DNA from: Alcanivorax nanhaiticus
GTDB taxonomy: Bacteria > Pseudomonadota > Gammaproteobacteria > Pseudomonadales > Alcanivoracaceae
Direction: 5' to 3'
Length of the DNA stretch: 64,000 nt
Assembly (NCBI RefSeq): GCF_000756665.1
Contig: NZ_ARXV01000007.1
Location: 171,589 to 235,588, forward strand
Shown here: positions 16,524 to 25,531 of the stretch, in pieces
How the letters are laid out: each line of letters starts with the position of its first letter
How positions within the stretch are numbered: position 1 is the stretch's first letter
Program-made: the position numbers and the translations under genes
Notes under the pieces: model-generated
What the model saw: the letters and a program-made list of their open reading frames with translations, nothing else
Told to the model about the DNA's origin: nothing
Databases searched by the model: none

Positions 16524-17048
16524 ATGGTTGAGTGTATTAACGGTTGTGGTGGCATGGCCCCAACGCACTATGAAGGTGTGGAGATCGACGTCTGTGGAAC
16601 GTGCTCCGGCGTATGGCTGGATTTTGGCGAGCTCACGGAAATCGTTGAGACCAGAGATGCCTCCTGGTCTGCAAATGTGATTGAGAAGACGTTGGCGTCA
16701 CTGGGCGGGAAAGGGGTTCCTGCTGAAGAGCGTGAGCGGGAATTGACCTGTCGGGTCTGCAGCCTTGCGCTACCTGCTTCTAATTACCAGACCAATTCCG
16801 GTGTCATTGTGAATGCCTGCCCAGATGGTCATGGCGTATGGCTGGATTCTGGGGAGCTGGAGACGTTGCAGATTTACATGGAGCGTTGGCAGGACATTGC
16901 GGCGCGGGATTCTGGGCAGTACCAGGATCTGCTCCGCCAGATTGAGGCGGACTATGCTGAAAAAGAAAAACAGAGCCTGCGCGAGGGTCCGGCCTATTTC
17001 GATTTCATTAATATCTTCATTAATCGGCTTATTAATTTGATGGAATAG
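16524..17048 (+). CDS. Protein with two zf-TFIIB-like zinc ribbons
   Basis: 174 residues. Two similar units each hold a C-x2-C or C-x3-C pair followed by a G-V-W-L-D-x-G-E-L motif: C-G-T-C-S-G-V-W-L-D-F-G-E-L (about residues 26-40) and C-P-D-G-H-G-V-W-L-D-S-G-E-L (about 95-110). This is the zf-TFIIB signature (PF13453). The C-terminus is a charged helix ending in a hydrophobic I-N-I-F-I-N-R-L-I-N-L. The function of such small bacterial proteins is not known to me. The gene stands alone after the transposase, with AAGGGGGAATAAGA before its ATG. Confidence 0.8.
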   Translation: MVECINGCGGMAPTHYEGVEIDVCGTCSGVWLDFGELTEIVETRDASWSANVIEKTLASLGGKGVPAEERERELTCRVCSLALPASNYQTNSGVIVNACPDGHGVWLDSGELETLQIYMERWQDIAARDSGQYQDLLRQIEADYAEKEKQSLREGPAYFDFINIFINRLINLME

Positions 17049-17372
17049 CGCGTTTTTGAACAAACGGAAATACACGACGCAGACAAATGGAAAGGTCTAC
17101 CACTTGTGACGTGGAGGCTTTTGTCAAGGCAGGTTCTCTGGCCCGGCGAGAATATGAATATCGTCGTCAGCGGGCTCGGAGTCCTGCCTTGAGTTGCTGG
17201 CCTTCCCCTGATGGATGGTGAATAGCGGCGAATTCTGCAGAATCCGGCAAGAAATCGACAGTATCCGGTGCCCACGCTTGCCTATTACTCCCTTATCATG
17301 GTGTCCTCTCTGGCGCGGTGTTCACGGCGCCGTCGTTATTGTTACCCCTGAAATCCATTCCCGGGAGAGTTT
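17049..17372. other. Intergenic stretch without a recognisable gene
   Basis: 324 bases between the zf-TFIIB gene and the alcohol dehydrogenase. Minus-strand frames here have no ribosome-binding site or family resemblance. A short palindrome ATTCTGCAGAAT lies near 17232-17243. Nothing else stands out. Confidence 0.6.
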
Positions 17373-18425
17373 ATGAAAACCGTCGGTTACGCGGCTTTTT
17401 CCTCCGATGCCCACATGCAGCCTTATCATTTTGAGCGACGCGACTTGCGTGGCAATGATGTGGCCATCGAAATTTTGTACAGCGGGATATGTCATTCCGA
17501 TTTGCATACGGTGAACGGTGACTGGGGCAAACAGCATTATCCGCTGGTACCCGGCCACGAGATCATTGGGCGGGTGATTGACGTGGGCCCGCAAGTGACC
17601 CGTTACCAGGTGGGCGACAATGTGGGCGTGGGCTGCATGGTCGACAGCTGCCAGGCCTGTGATCAGTGCGATCATGGTGAAGAGCAGTACTGTCGCAATG
17701 GTATGACCCCGACTTACGGTGCGCCGGATCGCATTGATGGTGAGATAACACAGGGCGGCTATTCCAAGCATATTGTAGTGCGTGAAGAGTTTGTGCTGCG
17801 CTTGCCAGAGGCGCTGGATCCGTCCCGTGCCGCTCCGATTCTGTGTGCGGGGATTACCACGTTTTCTCCACTGCGCACCTGGAACGTGGGCAAGGGAAGC
17901 CGGGTAGGGGTGATTGGTCTCGGCGGCCTTGGCCATATGGCGGTGAAGTTGGCGGTGGCCATGGGTGCAGAGGTGACGGTACTGAGTCGCTCTGCTCGCA
18001 AGGCAGAGGAAGCGGAAGGGCTGGGAGCTAAAGGCGTGTTGGTGTCCACTGATCGTGGAGCGATGAAAGCGGCTGCCGCCTCACTGGATTTGATTCTCGA
18101 CACTGTGCCGGTACGTCACGACCTGAAGCCTTACCTGCCGCTGCTGGATGTGGATGGCACGCTGGTAATTGTGGGGCAGGTAGGTGACATGGACGACTTT
18201 GCTTCGGCCCCGATGATCTTTGGCCGTCGCCGCGTGGCGGGCTCACTGATTGGTGGTATCAAGGAAACCCAGGAAGTGCTCAACTTCTGTGCAGAGCACA
18301 ATATCCACCCGGTCTGTGAAATCATTCGCCCGGATGAGGTGAATGATGCCTACACCGTGATGGCGAAAGGCGATATTGCCCACCGTTATGTGATGGACAT
18401 GTCCAGCCTGGCGGTAGCGGATTAA
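17373..18425 (+). CDS. Zinc-dependent NAD(P) alcohol dehydrogenase (YahK/CAD-like)
   Basis: 350 residues of the medium-chain dehydrogenase family. Catalytic zinc ligands are seen in G-I-C-H-S-D-L-H and G-H-E-I-I-G; the structural zinc site has the four-Cys cluster C-Q-A-C-D-Q-C ... Y-C. The Rossmann motif G-L-G-G-L-G-H-M-A-V-K follows at about residue 180, with S-R-S after the second strand, which favours NADP. YahK-type enzymes reduce broad-range aldehydes. GGGAGAG precedes the ATG. It is convergent with the amine oxidase gene across a shared terminator. Confidence 0.88.
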   Translation: MKTVGYAAFSSDAHMQPYHFERRDLRGNDVAIEILYSGICHSDLHTVNGDWGKQHYPLVPGHEIIGRVIDVGPQVTRYQVGDNVGVGCMVDSCQACDQCDHGEEQYCRNGMTPTYGAPDRIDGEITQGGYSKHIVVREEFVLRLPEALDPSRAAPILCAGITTFSPLRTWNVGKGSRVGVIGLGGLGHMAVKLAVAMGAEVTVLSRSARKAEEAEGLGAKGVLVSTDRGAMKAAAASLDLILDTVPVRHDLKPYLPLLDVDGTLVIVGQVGDMDDFASAPMIFGRRRVAGSLIGGIKETQEVLNFCAEHNIHPVCEIIRPDEVNDAYTVMAKGDIAHRYVMDMSSLAVAD

Positions 18426-18444
18426 CGTCTGCTGAGCGGAAAAC

Positions 18445-18474
18445 AACGGGGCCATTCAGGCCCCGTTTTTGTTT
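18445..18474 (+). terminator. Rho-independent terminator between convergent genes
   Basis: AACGGGGCC and GGCCCCGTT form a nine-pair stem with a five-base loop, followed by TTTTG on the plus strand. It follows the dehydrogenase by 20 bases and may serve the amine oxidase on the other strand weakly. Confidence 0.85.
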
Positions 18475-18489
18475 TGTGGCAGTAGGGCG

Positions 18490-19845
18490 TTATCGTTCAA
18501 GAACTTCGCGGGCTGCGCGAATGCCTGATTGCAGGGCGCCATCCAGATAGCCGCACCATTGCGTTGCGGTTTCGGTTCCGGCCCAGTGAATTCGCCCACA
18601 GGGCTCGCGCAGGGTATCACCAAAGGAGGTGATGACGCCGGGGGCTGTGTGAGCCACATAACAGCCGCGACTCCATGGTTCTTTTGTCCAGTCCTGTTCC
18701 ACATAGGCGATGGGGTTGGCTGCCTCCTGCCCGAAGTAGTGAACCAGATCGGTGATGGCCTGCTGGCGCCGGGTGGCTTCATCGGTAGCGCTCATGGCGA
18801 TGGCGTGGTCGGCATCCATGAAGCCCACCAGTACGCCCATGCCGTCATCATCCAGTGACTGGTCGAACACGACATTGAAAGCGCGATCGTTACTGACTAC
18901 GGCACCGTTGAGTCCGCGCTGACGCCAGAACGGACGTTCGTAGGCCACATGGATCTTGATGACTGATCCCATGGGCATGCGCTCGAGCAGTGCGCTGCGC
19001 TTGGAGGGAAGCGGCTGGTTATATTGAATCTTGGCGGCCAGTACCGGCGGAACGGCCATGATCAGGTGGTGGGCACGATAGATCTTGCCGTTACTGCTCA
19101 CGCTGACGCTATCGTGATGTTGCTCGACGCCTTGTACTGGCGAGTCGAGAACAACAGCGTCGCCCAGTTGCTCTGCCATGCGATGCGGGATCTGCCAGGC
19201 CCCGCCGGCAAACTTGTCCTGCTGTGCGCCTCCCTCAGTGCCAATCAGGGTCTCAAGGCTTTTTCCCTGACGCAGGTATTCAAGGAAGCACAGGTAGGAT
19301 ACCTGGCGAGGTTCGGCGCAAAGTACCGCTCGGGTGATGGTGCGTGCGAACTCACGAGCGCCGCGGGTGTGCACATGTTTGAGAATCCAGCTTTCCAGGG
19401 TGTGCGAGTCCCACTGTTCGGCTTTGGCGGCCAGCCAGGGTTCTGCGCTGTCTGGCAGGCTGCGCATTTCCTTGTTCCAGCGACGCTCCAGCAGGGCTAG
19501 CTCCATGAGTGACAGAAATGGGAGCTTGGGGATGTCTGATTTGTAGGTGCTGCGTTTGCCATCAAGGGAAAGAATGCTGGCGCCAGCGGTATGCTGGGGC
19601 AAGGTTTTGACACCGAGCGCACTGGCCTGCTCCAGTAGCAGGGTCTGCTGCGGGCCCACCCATTGACCGCCCAGATCGATAGTTTGCCCGGCGATTTCAC
19701 CAGGCATGGAGCGCCCACCAACCCGATCACGCGCTTCCAGTACCCGTACCCGTTTGCCGGCTTGCTTCAACTCAAGAGCAGCCTTGAGCCCGGCGAGGCC
19801 GGCACCAACAATGATGACATCCTGCTCCGGATCAGTATGGTTCAT
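18490..19845 (-). CDS. FAD-dependent amine oxidase
   Basis: 451 residues. The N-terminal dinucleotide-binding motif I-I-V-G-A-G-L-A-G-L-K-A-A and the acidic E-A-R-D-R-V-G-G-R-S follow the flavin amine oxidase pattern (PF01593); D-L-G-G-Q-W-V-G and the C-terminal I-H-W-A-G-T-E-T-A-T-Q-W-C-G-Y-L-D-G-A contact FAD. The family oxidises primary or secondary amines to imines with release of H2O2, or desaturates isoprenoids; the substrate is unknown. The gene is divergent from a TetR regulator, with a palindrome between them. AGAACACC precedes the ATG. Confidence 0.88.
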   Translation of the reverse strand: MNHTDPEQDVIIVGAGLAGLKAALELKQAGKRVRVLEARDRVGGRSMPGEIAGQTIDLGGQWVGPQQTLLLEQASALGVKTLPQHTAGASILSLDGKRSTYKSDIPKLPFLSLMELALLERRWNKEMRSLPDSAEPWLAAKAEQWDSHTLESWILKHVHTRGAREFARTITRAVLCAEPRQVSYLCFLEYLRQGKSLETLIGTEGGAQQDKFAGGAWQIPHRMAEQLGDAVVLDSPVQGVEQHHDSVSVSSNGKIYRAHHLIMAVPPVLAAKIQYNQPLPSKRSALLERMPMGSVIKIHVAYERPFWRQRGLNGAVVSNDRAFNVVFDQSLDDDGMGVLVGFMDADHAIAMSATDEATRRQQAITDLVHYFGQEAANPIAYVEQDWTKEPWSRGCYVAHTAPGVITSFGDTLREPCGRIHWAGTETATQWCGYLDGALQSGIRAAREVLER

Positions 19846-19892
19846 GGTGTTCTCGCTCTTGCTCGGTATATTTTTGAGTGCAGGGTCTTTAA

Positions 19893-19914
19893 TTTAGTAA
19901 ACGCGTTCACTAAA
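19893..19914. promoter_or_regulatory. Probable TetR operator
   Basis: A 22-base near-perfect palindrome, TTTAGT at one end and ACTAAA at the other around an AACGCGTT-like core (one mismatched pair), between the amine oxidase and TetR genes and eight bases before the TetR ATG. Its place and symmetry fit an operator for the adjacent regulator controlling both genes. Confidence 0.7.
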
Positions 19915-19922
19915 ATCAAGCC

Positions 19923-20555
19923 ATGACTTCAACGACTTCGAAAACCACTCGCCGTGGCCGTCCGCCCCGCAGCCTGAAACAGGCCGCTGACGGCCGCCAG
20001 ATGATTATTGATGCGGCGCGCACCTTGTTTGCCGATGAGGGCTATCACGGTGTCTCCATGCGCAAGGTCGCCACGCTGGCGGGTTGCTCGCCGGGGGCGC
20101 TGTACAAGTTATTCCCCGGCAAGCGCCAGTTGCTGCTGCATATCTGGGGGGAGATCTTTGCTGAGTTGATTGCGTTGCTGCAGCAGTGCTATGAGCGTTC
20201 CGAACCGGCCGAACGGCTGGAAGCCATGTGTCTGACGTTTGTGGACTTCTGGCTGTTGCGACCAGACGATTACCGCGCGATTTTCCTGATCCAGGACCAG
20301 CCCCAGGCTGAAGGAGACAGTTACTTCGTCGACAGCTCCGGCATTCAGCAAAGCTTGCAGGTATTCCGCCAGGCCGTGGTGGAGGCGCAGAAGCTTGGTG
20401 TGATTGGCGAGGGAGATCCGGATGAAAAACAGAATGTACTGATGTGCGGCATGCAGGGGGTGGCGTTGAATCTGATCACCATCCCTGAGTATCCATGGGG
20501 TGACCCGGAGGTGATCAAGCTGGCCACGGTGCGCGCATTGATTGCGGGTTTGTAA
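19923..20555 (+). CDS. TetR-family regulator
   Basis: 210 residues. The N-terminal helix-turn-helix is clear: A-A-R-T-L-F-A-D-E-G-Y-H-G-V-S-M-R-K-V-A followed by C-S-P-G-A-L-Y-K-L-F-P-G-K. The C-terminal ligand domain has a pattern like the WHG group (F-W-L-L-R-P-D-D-Y-R-A-I-F-L). It lies divergent from the amine oxidase gene over a palindrome and is likely its repressor. The N-terminus is basic, T-T-R-R-G-R-P-P-R-S. Confidence 0.88.
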   Translation: MTSTTSKTTRRGRPPRSLKQAADGRQMIIDAARTLFADEGYHGVSMRKVATLAGCSPGALYKLFPGKRQLLLHIWGEIFAELIALLQQCYERSEPAERLEAMCLTFVDFWLLRPDDYRAIFLIQDQPQAEGDSYFVDSSGIQQSLQVFRQAVVEAQKLGVIGEGDPDEKQNVLMCGMQGVALNLITIPEYPWGDPEVIKLATVRALIAGL

Positions 20556-20690
20556 CCCTGTGAAGGGCAGCATCAAAGCCACAAAGTTGGAGCTGAAGGC
20601 CATCGGGAAAAACCAGTGGATCATCATGCGCTGATTGGGGCGCCTCCGATCTTCGACAGGCCTCAGTTGTTTAATCAAGAAGGATGAGTA

Positions 20691-21287
20691 ATGGATGGTT
20701 TAATGCAGTACGCCGGTATTGCCGCTTCAATCTGGATCGTTTTGGGTGTGTTTGTCGCCTCATTATTCTATCCGAACTACAGTCATTCCCGGCAGTTCTG
20801 TAGTGAACTGGGTGCCTTTGACAGCCCGGTACAAAAATTATCGCCAGCGATTAATAACTACCCGCTAGGCTTTCTTTTTATCGCGTTTGGCTATTATCTG
20901 GTCAGCGAGTTTGCCCCCCATGTGCTCACTATTTTCATCGGCGTGATGGTAATGGTTCACGGCCTGTGCACATGGATTTGCGGATGGTTCCCTATGGATG
21001 CAGATCCCTATACAACGGAACCGTCACTTAGCTGTCAGATTCATTCTTGGTCGGGCGTGGTGATGCTGATTTCGTTAATTGTTGCTCCAGCAATAGTGAT
21101 TTGCTCGGATTTTTATCCCTCTTATCTCAGGATTTTTTCAGCAATCTGCATTCTCGGCTGTATTGGTTTTTCGTATAAGCTGGCTCAGGCGTTCAGCGCG
21201 AAAACGGTTCCAGGCCTTTATCAAAGGCTGAGTTATGGATGTCAGATTCTTTGGCTGTTCGGTTTTTCTTGCTTCATTGTTTCCTGA
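20691..21287 (+). CDS. DUF998 integral membrane protein
   Basis: 198 residues with about six transmembrane segments. The G-W-F-P-M-D-A-D-P segment followed by I-H-S-W-S-G-V matches the DUF998 (PF06197) signature. No function is established. AAGGATGAGTA precedes the ATG. It stands alone, 135 bases after the TetR gene. Base use is slightly AT-richer than its neighbours. Confidence 0.75.
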   Translation: MDGLMQYAGIAASIWIVLGVFVASLFYPNYSHSRQFCSELGAFDSPVQKLSPAINNYPLGFLFIAFGYYLVSEFAPHVLTIFIGVMVMVHGLCTWICGWFPMDADPYTTEPSLSCQIHSWSGVVMLISLIVAPAIVICSDFYPSYLRIFSAICILGCIGFSYKLAQAFSAKTVPGLYQRLSYGCQILWLFGFSCFIVS

Positions 21288-21372
21288 AATCAGGCCTGGC
21301 GCACCGGCATCTGATGTTCAAAAAAACCAGGACAAACGGATAAGGCTACGGGGAGGCTATGCTGGCCTTGCA

Positions 21373-21738
21373 TCAAGGTTGATGCTGGTATTCCAGGGTG
21401 GTTTCCCCTAGCACTTCGCAGGCCTGCACAATTCGTGCTTCTACGCTTACCTTGTCGCCCTCTTGCAGATTCAGCTCAATGGCACCGGTGGTTTTGCTGT
21501 CCCCCCGAATAAGAAAGTCGCCACTTTCGCTGTCGATGCGGGTAACGCCGTTCTTTTCGGTTTTGCTGCGCAGCAGATAGGTCAAGGTGTTGTAGTTTCC
21601 CGCGCAGGTCACTTTCAGATTGAAGCTGTGGGTATCGCCAATGGCGCTGTGCAGGATGTCGAGCTGGCAGTCCTGTTCGGCATGGGCAGCAGAAGCCAAT
21701 GTGCTCAGCAGGATTGAAGCAAGGGTGAGGGCGCGCAT
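21373..21738 (-). CDS. Small secreted protein of unknown function
   Basis: 121 residues with a clear signal peptide (L-A-S-I-L-L-S-T-L-A-S-A-A-H-A) and a mature beta-rich domain with a Cys near each end and one at the middle (D-C, T-C-A-G, A-C-E). The S-F-N-L-K-V-T-C-A-G and L-Q-E-G-D-K-V-S-V-E-A patterns suggest a small immunoglobulin-like or curli-accessory-like fold, but I cannot name a family. Confidence 0.6.
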   Translation of the reverse strand: MRALTLASILLSTLASAAHAEQDCQLDILHSAIGDTHSFNLKVTCAGNYNTLTYLLRSKTEKNGVTRIDSESGDFLIRGDSKTTGAIELNLQEGDKVSVEARIVQACEVLGETTLEYQHQP

Positions 21739-21936
21739 AGGGATTCTTTGTGGTGGAAAACCTGAAGCCTAAAAAAACTTCTGCAACGCTGCAATGCCGT
21801 GGCGTGATTCATGCGCTGATGGACTTTCTGACGGAGGCTGTGCGAGCTCAAAAGACGCGTTTGGCGGGCCCGTTACTTGCAGCCTCCTAGCCCATGGCTT
21901 CGTCGGGCCATGGGCCAGGGGAATGCGAGCGTCTGG

Positions 21937-23553
21937 CTAGGGAGTGATGCCCGCGAACGATACTCCGGACAGCGCAGCCATTTCCTTATGCCATGTGGTC
22001 AGGTCATCCTGATTAAACTGGTTAAGGTGGGTGTAGCCACAGGCACGTGCCATCACTTGCATCAGTTCTGTTGATGCGCTGAGGAAGCGGGCCAGGCGTG
22101 CGGCGGCCGGTTCGATGACCATGCGCTGGCGGAGGTGGGGCTTCTGGGTTGCGATGCCCACCGGGCAGTTGTTGGTGTGGCAGGCACGCATGCCCAGACA
22201 ACCAATGGCTTGCAAGGCACTGTTTGACAGTGCCACCGCATCAGCGCCCAAGGCCAGTGCTTTGATGAAATCCGCTGGCACGCGTAACCCGCCGGTAATG
22301 ATCAGGCTGACATCGTGGGCGTTGCAGCGATCGAGATGGGCCCGGGCGCGAGCCAGGGCGGGGATAGTGGGCACGGAAATGTTATCGCGGAATAACAACG
22401 GTGCTGCGCCGGTGCCACCACCTCGACCATCAAGGATGATGTAGTCGACACCGACTTCCAGAGCGGCATCAATATCTTTTTCGATATGCTGGGCTGAGAG
22501 TTTAAAGCCGATGGGAATGCCGCCGGTGGCGGCGCGAACCTGATCGGCGAAATCACGGAAATCCGCAGGCGTGGTCCAGTCGGGAAAACGTGCTGGTGAT
22601 ATGGCGCTTTCGCCTTCGGTGAGGTTGCGCACTTCGGCAATGCGTCCGATCACCTTGTCGCCAGGCAGGTGTCCGCCGGTGCCCGTCTTGGCAGCTTGCC
22701 CTCCCTTGAAGTGAAATGCCTGGCAGCGTTGTACTTTCTCCATGGAAAAACCGAAGCGTGCAGAGGCGAGTTCATAGAAGTAGCGATGGTTGGCCTGCTG
22801 TTCTTCATCCAGCATGCCGCCTTCCCCTGAGCAGATGCCGGTGCCGGCCTGTTCTGCGCCTGTGGCGAGCGCGGTTTTGGCTTCTTGGGACAGAGCGCCA
22901 AAGCTCATGTCTGATACCAGCAGGGGGATTTTCAGGGTTAGCGGTTTGCCGGCGCCGGGTCCGATGATGACGTCGGTGCCTACTGGTGTGTCGTCCAGCT
23001 GTGGGGGGCGGTGTAGCTGAGCCGTCAATACCTGGATGTCGTCCCAGCGCGGGAGAGAATGGCCTGGGACTCCCATGGCTGCCATGGGGCCGTGGTGACC
23101 TGTCTTCTCAAGACCGCTTTCTGCCAGTGCACGAATCGCTTTGACGTGAGGCTCGTCTTCCGTGCCTTTGAAGTCAGCATAATCTCCCTGATAGGTGTCT
23201 CGCTGAAATTTTTGCGGGTTGCTCTGCTCCCATTCGGCGATTTCATCGGCGTCTACCCACACCCCGCCCTCTTTGATCCAGGCGGAAAAGTGCTTCAGGT
23301 CAGCGCCGGGAAAGTGGACGTTCTTGCCGGTCTGGTATCGATAGGTGGAGCCATGGAGTCCGCATACCAGCTGTCCATTTGCGGCGTGACCATCCGCCAT
23401 CAAGGCGCCACGGTGACGACAGCGGCCAAACAGCACTGACACCTGTTCGGCATCAGGCCAGCGAATAATCACCAGATCAACATTGCTGACCAGTGCATGG
23501 CGCGGTTGGTCGGCTATCAGTTCGTCCCAGTTGGCAATGCGTGTTTTGTTCAT
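21937..23553 (-). CDS. Rieske domain fused to glutamate synthase FMN domain
   Basis: 538 residues. Residues about 1-105 form a Rieske ferredoxin domain with C-R-H-R-G and C-G-L-H-G, the C-x-H ... C-x2-H ligand set of a [2Fe-2S] cluster. The remainder is a glutamate-synthase large-subunit-like FMN barrel (PF01645), with S-D-M-S-F-G-A-L-S, the G-S-G/G-R-G-G-G-T-G-A-A-P phosphate loop and C-L-G-M-R-A-C-H-T-N-N-C-P, which supplies the three Cys of a [3Fe-4S] cluster. No glutaminase domain is present. Electrons may pass from the Rieske cluster to FMN, but the substrate is unknown. It stands alone with a hairpin downstream of the preceding gene. Confidence 0.85.
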   Translation of the reverse strand: MNKTRIANWDELIADQPRHALVSNVDLVIIRWPDAEQVSVLFGRCRHRGALMADGHAANGQLVCGLHGSTYRYQTGKNVHFPGADLKHFSAWIKEGGVWVDADEIAEWEQSNPQKFQRDTYQGDYADFKGTEDEPHVKAIRALAESGLEKTGHHGPMAAMGVPGHSLPRWDDIQVLTAQLHRPPQLDDTPVGTDVIIGPGAGKPLTLKIPLLVSDMSFGALSQEAKTALATGAEQAGTGICSGEGGMLDEEQQANHRYFYELASARFGFSMEKVQRCQAFHFKGGQAAKTGTGGHLPGDKVIGRIAEVRNLTEGESAISPARFPDWTTPADFRDFADQVRAATGGIPIGFKLSAQHIEKDIDAALEVGVDYIILDGRGGGTGAAPLLFRDNISVPTIPALARARAHLDRCNAHDVSLIITGGLRVPADFIKALALGADAVALSNSALQAIGCLGMRACHTNNCPVGIATQKPHLRQRMVIEPAAARLARFLSASTELMQVMARACGYTHLNQFNQDDLTTWHKEMAALSGVSFAGITP

Positions 23554-23613
23554 GTCGGCTCCATCCGGTTGGGGTGCCTGATTAACTTAGCCGGACTTTG
23601 GCGAAGGAGAAAG

Positions 23614-23640
23614 TGCCAGGTTCGGTATCAGAACCTGGCA
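23614..23640 (-). terminator. Hairpin, probable terminator after the NAD(P)H-binding gene
   Basis: TGCCAGGTTC and GAACCTGGCA form a perfect ten-pair stem with a seven-base loop, 36 bases downstream of the stop of the minus-strand NAD(P)H-binding gene. On that strand ACTTTCTCC follows; the T-run is poor. Confidence 0.5.
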
Positions 23641-23675
23641 ACAATGAGGCTGCCGACATGGCGTGCCGATGAGCG

Positions 23676-24314
23676 TCAGTAGCCTAGCGTAAACCGTTGT
23701 TGCACATGCTGCGGCTGCTCCAGTTCATTGATCATTGCCACGGCATAATCCTGAACCGAAATCCGGCTGTTGCCGTCGGCATCGACAATCAGATCGTCCT
23801 TGCCCAACCGGAATTGCCCGGTACGTTCGCCGGGGAAAATCTCGGCTGCGGGGGCGAGCATGGTCCAGTCAAGGTCGGTTTCCTCTGCAAGCAGGGCAAG
23901 CGCATCCTGAGCACCGCGGGCGGTGCCTTCGTATTCTGCAGGAAAAGTCGGGGTGTCAATGAGCAAGGTATCGGCGTTCACGCGCAGTGCGCCTGCACCA
24001 CCAGCGATCAGCAGGCGGGGTACGCTGGCTACTTTGCTTGCATTAATGATGGATCGCACGCCCTGTACGTAATACTCGCGCACATTGTCCTGGGCATGGC
24101 CGCTGAAAGCGCTGACTACCGCGTCAAATCCTTTCAGCTGCTCGGAAAGCAGCGCGGTGTCCTGCACATTCGTTTTTACGATGGTCAGATTGTCAGTGGC
24201 CTGCAGTTTGTCCGGCTGGCTGACCAGGGCGGAGACCTGGTGGCCACGTTGCAGGGCCTCTTCCCGCAGGGCGGAACCAATAAAGCCGCTGGCGCCTATC
24301 AGTGCAATATTCAT
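23676..24314 (-). CDS. NAD(P)H-binding (NmrA/YwnB-like) oxidoreductase
   Basis: 212 residues from the ATG at 24314, which has GAGGAA upstream; a longer frame from 24386 lacks such a site and would overlap the regulatory region. The N-terminus I-A-L-I-G-A-S-G-F-I-G-S-A-L is the G-x2-G-x2-G NAD(P) motif of atypical short-chain dehydrogenases. The family (PF13460) includes YwnB and biliverdin-reductase-like proteins, many without known substrate. It is divergent from a LysR regulator. Confidence 0.8.
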   Translation of the reverse strand: MNIALIGASGFIGSALREEALQRGHQVSALVSQPDKLQATDNLTIVKTNVQDTALLSEQLKGFDAVVSAFSGHAQDNVREYYVQGVRSIINASKVASVPRLLIAGGAGALRVNADTLLIDTPTFPAEYEGTARGAQDALALLAEETDLDWTMLAPAAEIFPGERTGQFRLGKDDLIVDADGNSRISVQDYAVAMINELEQPQHVQQRFTLGY

Positions 24315-24393
24315 GTGGTGTTCCTCGATGTATGCGTTGTCGATGAGGTAATGATGACGCTGGCTATTGATTCGATAAACGGCCATTCTGGCA

Positions 24394-24409
24394 ATTCAGT
24401 GTTGTGAAT
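24394..24409. promoter_or_regulatory. Candidate LysR-type binding site
   Basis: ATTCA and TGAAT flank six bases (5-6-5 dyad with a T-N11-A core) in the 104-base gap between the divergent NAD(P)H-binding and LysR genes. It lies 10 bases before the LysR start. The assignment rests on position and symmetry only. Confidence 0.4.
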
Positions 24410-24418
24410 ATCTAAACA

Positions 24419-25330
24419 ATGGTGATGGCTGTGGATGCAGATCTGGACTTGAATACCCTGCCCCTGTTTCTGGCTGTGGTGGACGCGGGCAGCTTTACGG
24501 CGGCTGCCGAGCAACTGGGTTGCAACAAGAGCAAGGTGAGCCTGGGAGTGAGGCGGCTGGAATCGCATCTGGGGGTAGCACTGTTCACTCGTACCACCCG
24601 GCAGGTGCAGCTGACCCAGGCCGGAGAGCAGTTTATGGCGGGTTGCGCTCCCCTGATGGTTCAACTCGATGAATTGATGTCGCAGGTGGAAGCAGATCAG
24701 CATGTGTTGCAGGGGGCACTGCGCATTGCCGCGCCGGAAGATTTTGCTGCCCAAGTGGTGGCGCCGGCGCTGGTGGCGTTTGCACAGCAGCATCCGCAAT
24801 TGAATCTGGAGTTGCGCACCGGCGACAGCGTGGCAGACATGGTTCGTGAGGGGATTGATTTGTCCTTGCGACTGGGCTGGCTGAAGGACTCGACGCTGCG
24901 GGCCCGTCAGCTAGGTGACTTCGAGCAGTATCTGGTCGCCTCACCGGATTACCTTCGTGCCCACGGTACGCCGAAAAAGCCTGAAGCATTGGCGGATCAT
25001 GCCTGGATTACCTTTACCCCCTTGCCGGCACCGCTCACGTGGCAGTTCAGTAAAGGCAAGCAAACCCGACAGATAAAAATGCAGTCACGATTTCGAGCCA
25101 ACACCACCGCGGTGACCAAGCAGCTGTTGCTGGCTGGTGCGGGCCTGTCGGTGCTTGCTGATTCCATCGCGGCACCCGAATTGGCCTCAGGGAAATTGAT
25201 CAGGGTATTGCCAGGATGGTCTCTGCCCAAGGGAGGAATCTACGCAGTGTTCCCGCCGGGCAAGCATGTGCCTGCAAGGGTGCGCAGTTTTGTGGAGTTT
25301 TTACAGCAACGCTTGTCGGACGTTAGATGA
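24419..25330 (+). CDS. LysR-family regulator
   Basis: 303 residues. The winged helix is typical: L-P-L-F-L-A-V-V-D-A-G-S-F-T-A-A-A-E-Q-L-G, then K-S-K-V-S-L-G-V-R-R-L-E-S-H-L-G-V-A-L-F-T-R-T-T-R, followed by a LysR substrate-binding domain of the D-L-S-L-R-L-G type (CrgA/aminoethylphosphonate-like subgroup). Divergent from the NAD(P)H-binding gene, which it probably controls. Two starts are possible (24419 or 24425); neither has a strong ribosome-binding site. Confidence 0.88.
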   Translation: MVMAVDADLDLNTLPLFLAVVDAGSFTAAAEQLGCNKSKVSLGVRRLESHLGVALFTRTTRQVQLTQAGEQFMAGCAPLMVQLDELMSQVEADQHVLQGALRIAAPEDFAAQVVAPALVAFAQQHPQLNLELRTGDSVADMVREGIDLSLRLGWLKDSTLRARQLGDFEQYLVASPDYLRAHGTPKKPEALADHAWITFTPLPAPLTWQFSKGKQTRQIKMQSRFRANTTAVTKQLLLAGAGLSVLADSIAAPELASGKLIRVLPGWSLPKGGIYAVFPPGKHVPARVRSFVEFLQQRLSDVR

Positions 25331-25531
25331 TGGTTGTGTTGCTATTCCCATGCATGGATTCCCGAAACCGGATGTCGATGGTCTTACCGGGGAGCGTGTT
25401 CTGTCTGAGTTCTCATAACTGATGATTTTGGCCCTCAAGGGATGAGCTAGCCGCTATGATGTAGCGCACTGAACTCGTTTCAGTGATTGATGCGCGATTG
25501 CGTGCTTGAACATGATTTACAGGGATTATTC

